A stretch of DNA of 5,515 nucleotides from Thermoactinomycetaceae bacterium (GTDB taxonomy: Bacteria; Bacillota; Bacilli; Thermoactinomycetales; Thermoactinomycetaceae): NCBI GenBank assembly GCA_025449475.1, contig JANWJM010000030.1, positions 1 through 5,515 on the forward strand, written 5' to 3'. Every line of letters begins with the position of its first letter. Position 1 is the first letter of the stretch. The position numbers and the translations under genes were made by a program. Below, one piece after another: positions 4,579 through 5,515 of the stretch. The notes beneath the pieces were generated by a model. That model worked only from the letters and a program-made list of their open reading frames with translations, had not been told where the DNA came from and made no database searches.

Positions 4579-5515
4579 GAAAATACCTCGCTTGTGGATG
4601 AGCGAAGACCATTGCTGATACAGATGCTTCTGGCTCCATCATCCATCCTTCCGTTAATTGAATCCCAACTCTCTCCGGTTCGATGAGACGGAATAGTTTC
4701 TTTTGATCCTCTAAATTTGGACACGCCGGATAACCAAACGAAACACGAATTCCCTGATATTTTGCCGCAAACCGTTCTTTCATGGTCATCTCAAGCGGAT
4801 CAGGAAATCCCCATCGATCGCGAATCTGTTGATGCAAACGTTCCGCAAAAGCCTCCGCCAATTCAAGAGCAATGGCCTGAAACATATGTGATCGCAAATA
4901 ATCTCCTTGTTCTTTCCATTTGTCAGCCATGGAGCGAACACCCACCCCTGCAGTTACGGCAAAGAAGGCGACATAATCCATGATTGAAGATTCGACCGAA
5001 CGTAAAAAATCAGCCAAACAAAGATAAGGTTCTTGGGACTGTCGAGGAAATGTAAAGCGTTCGATGATTTGTGATGGATGCTCGGGATGATAAATATAAA
5101 TATCATTTCCATCGGATTGAGCCGGGAAAAATTGATAAACCCCCTGTATGGTAAGGAGTTGATCCCGTTCGATCTCATGTATGAACTGATCCACTCTCTC
5201 CTTTAAACTCCATGTCTTCGGATCACCATCAGCCAAAAGCCTCTCAATATTTCCTTTGATTCCCAAATGCCTTCCCAACAACATCTGCTCATTCAGATAA
5301 GGACGGAGATGCGAAATGGGAACATTTCGTAAGACATGTCGGCGACAATCTGGAGGCTCAAAAACGGGGGCTTGCCGATCAATCGCTGATTGTGGAACGG
5401 TTGAAACCGATGACACAGGTGATTTCGATGCTTTCGAACTCGATCGGTTGACCTTCTCTTGTCGCTGTTTCAGCTTCCGGATCAATTCCTCTCTCTGACT
5501 GGGATTCATCAACTG
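4568..5515 (-). CDS. metH: Cobalamin-dependent methionine synthase, C-terminal part (AdoMet-binding activation domain), 5' end outside window
   Basis: MetH transfers the methyl group of methyl-THF to homocysteine through cobalamin; its C-terminal domain binds AdoMet to reactivate oxidised cobalamin. The frame is open to the right edge and gives 315 residues. The first residues, QLMNPSQREELIRKLKQRQE, look like the end of the cobalamin-binding domain, so an ATG at 5509 is probably internal. A Ser-rich linker follows (about residues 23-45), then the activation domain: VPISHLRPYLNEQMLLGRHLG, GVYQFFPAQSDGNDIYIY, YLCLADFL, DYVAFFAVTAGVG, AFAERLHQQIR, the AdoMet motif GIRVSFGYPACPN, and IQLTEGWMMEPEASVSAMVF followed by AHPQARYF. 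The protein stops 3 residues after ARYF, about 40 short of E. coli MetH; I think such short ends are usual in Bacilli. The domain identity is certain. That it belongs to a full-length MetH is inferred. Confidence 0.93.
   Translation of the reverse strand, partial: QLMNPSQREELIRKLKQRQEKVNRSSSKASKSPVSSVSTVPQSAIDRQAPVFEPPDCRRHVLRNVPISHLRPYLNEQMLLGRHLGIKGNIERLLADGDPKTWSLKERVDQFIHEIERDQLLTIQGVYQFFPAQSDGNDIYIYHPEHPSQIIERFTFPRQSQEPYLCLADFLRSVESSIMDYVAFFAVTAGVGVRSMADKWKEQGDYLRSHMFQAIALELAEAFAERLHQQIRDRWGFPDPLEMTMKERFAAKYQGIRVSFGYPACPNLEDQKKLFRLIEPERVGIQLTEGWMMEPEASVSAMVFAHPQARYFHAN

Noticed and set aside
4399..4983. Several + and minus reading frames within metF and metH
   Set aside because: Shadows of two clearly identified enzymes; none has its own start signals or family resemblance.
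5507..5512. Start of a stand-alone AdoMet-binding activation protein at 5512 or 5509
   Set aside because: No upstream ribosome binding site can be seen at the edge, and the first residues resemble the end of a MetH cobalamin-binding domain, so the gene most likely continues outside. This could not be proved from the window.
1..5515. A multi-gene novel system (defence, secondary metabolite or mobile island)
   Set aside because: Genes face alternating directions, most are housekeeping, and there are no integrase, transposase, nuclease, toxin-antitoxin pair or repeat array signals.

Overview
The window looks like ordinary chromosomal DNA from a Gram-positive, endospore-forming member of the Bacilli. 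This rests on the Bacillota-type sequences of enzyme I and IspH, a methylenetetrahydrofolate reductase of the Bacillus YitJ type, a spore-coat-like Pro/Met/His-rich protein, strong AGGAGG-type ribosome binding sites and compact intrinsic terminators. Base composition appears moderate and fairly even. A Thermoactinomycetaceae- or Bacillaceae-like host is plausible, but the sequence does not settle genus. There are no RNA genes, mobile elements, CRISPR arrays or phage genes.

Layout, left to right. (1) The 3' half of ptsI (PTS enzyme I), + strand, cut by the left edge and closed by one or two terminators at 815-870; the better one lies inside the end of the next, convergent gene. (2) An unidentified 128-aa gene on the minus strand (843-1229). 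(3) A divergent spacer with candidate promoters and a 9-bp inverted repeat. (4) A small + strand gene whose ribosome binding site points to a TTG start at 1508 (62 aa), ending at a 24-nt perfect palindromic terminator (1772-1803). (5) ispH on the minus strand (1872-2759), with an extended -10 promoter. (6) A divergent + strand gene (2917-3285) for a 122-aa Pro/Met/His/Cys-rich protein resembling spore coat proteins; upstream are a possible sigma-K promoter and two GerE-like boxes. It ends at a strong terminator (3290-3319). (7) A 35-aa single-span membrane protein gene on the minus strand (3358-3465), with its own promoter embedded in an inverted repeat. (8) metF (3607-4578) and the 3' part of metH (4568 to the right edge), minus strand, overlapping by 11 nt.

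How the genes relate. metH and metF make a coherent operon: MetF reduces methylene-THF to methyl-THF, which MetH uses to methylate homocysteine. The visible part of MetH is the AdoMet-dependent reactivation domain, preceded by what looks like the end of the cobalamin-binding domain. ptsI (sugar uptake) and ispH (isoprenoid precursors) are unrelated housekeeping genes. No multi-gene defence or otherwise novel system is visible. The least explained items are the small membrane protein with its unusual promoter, the coat-like protein, and the two unidentified genes.
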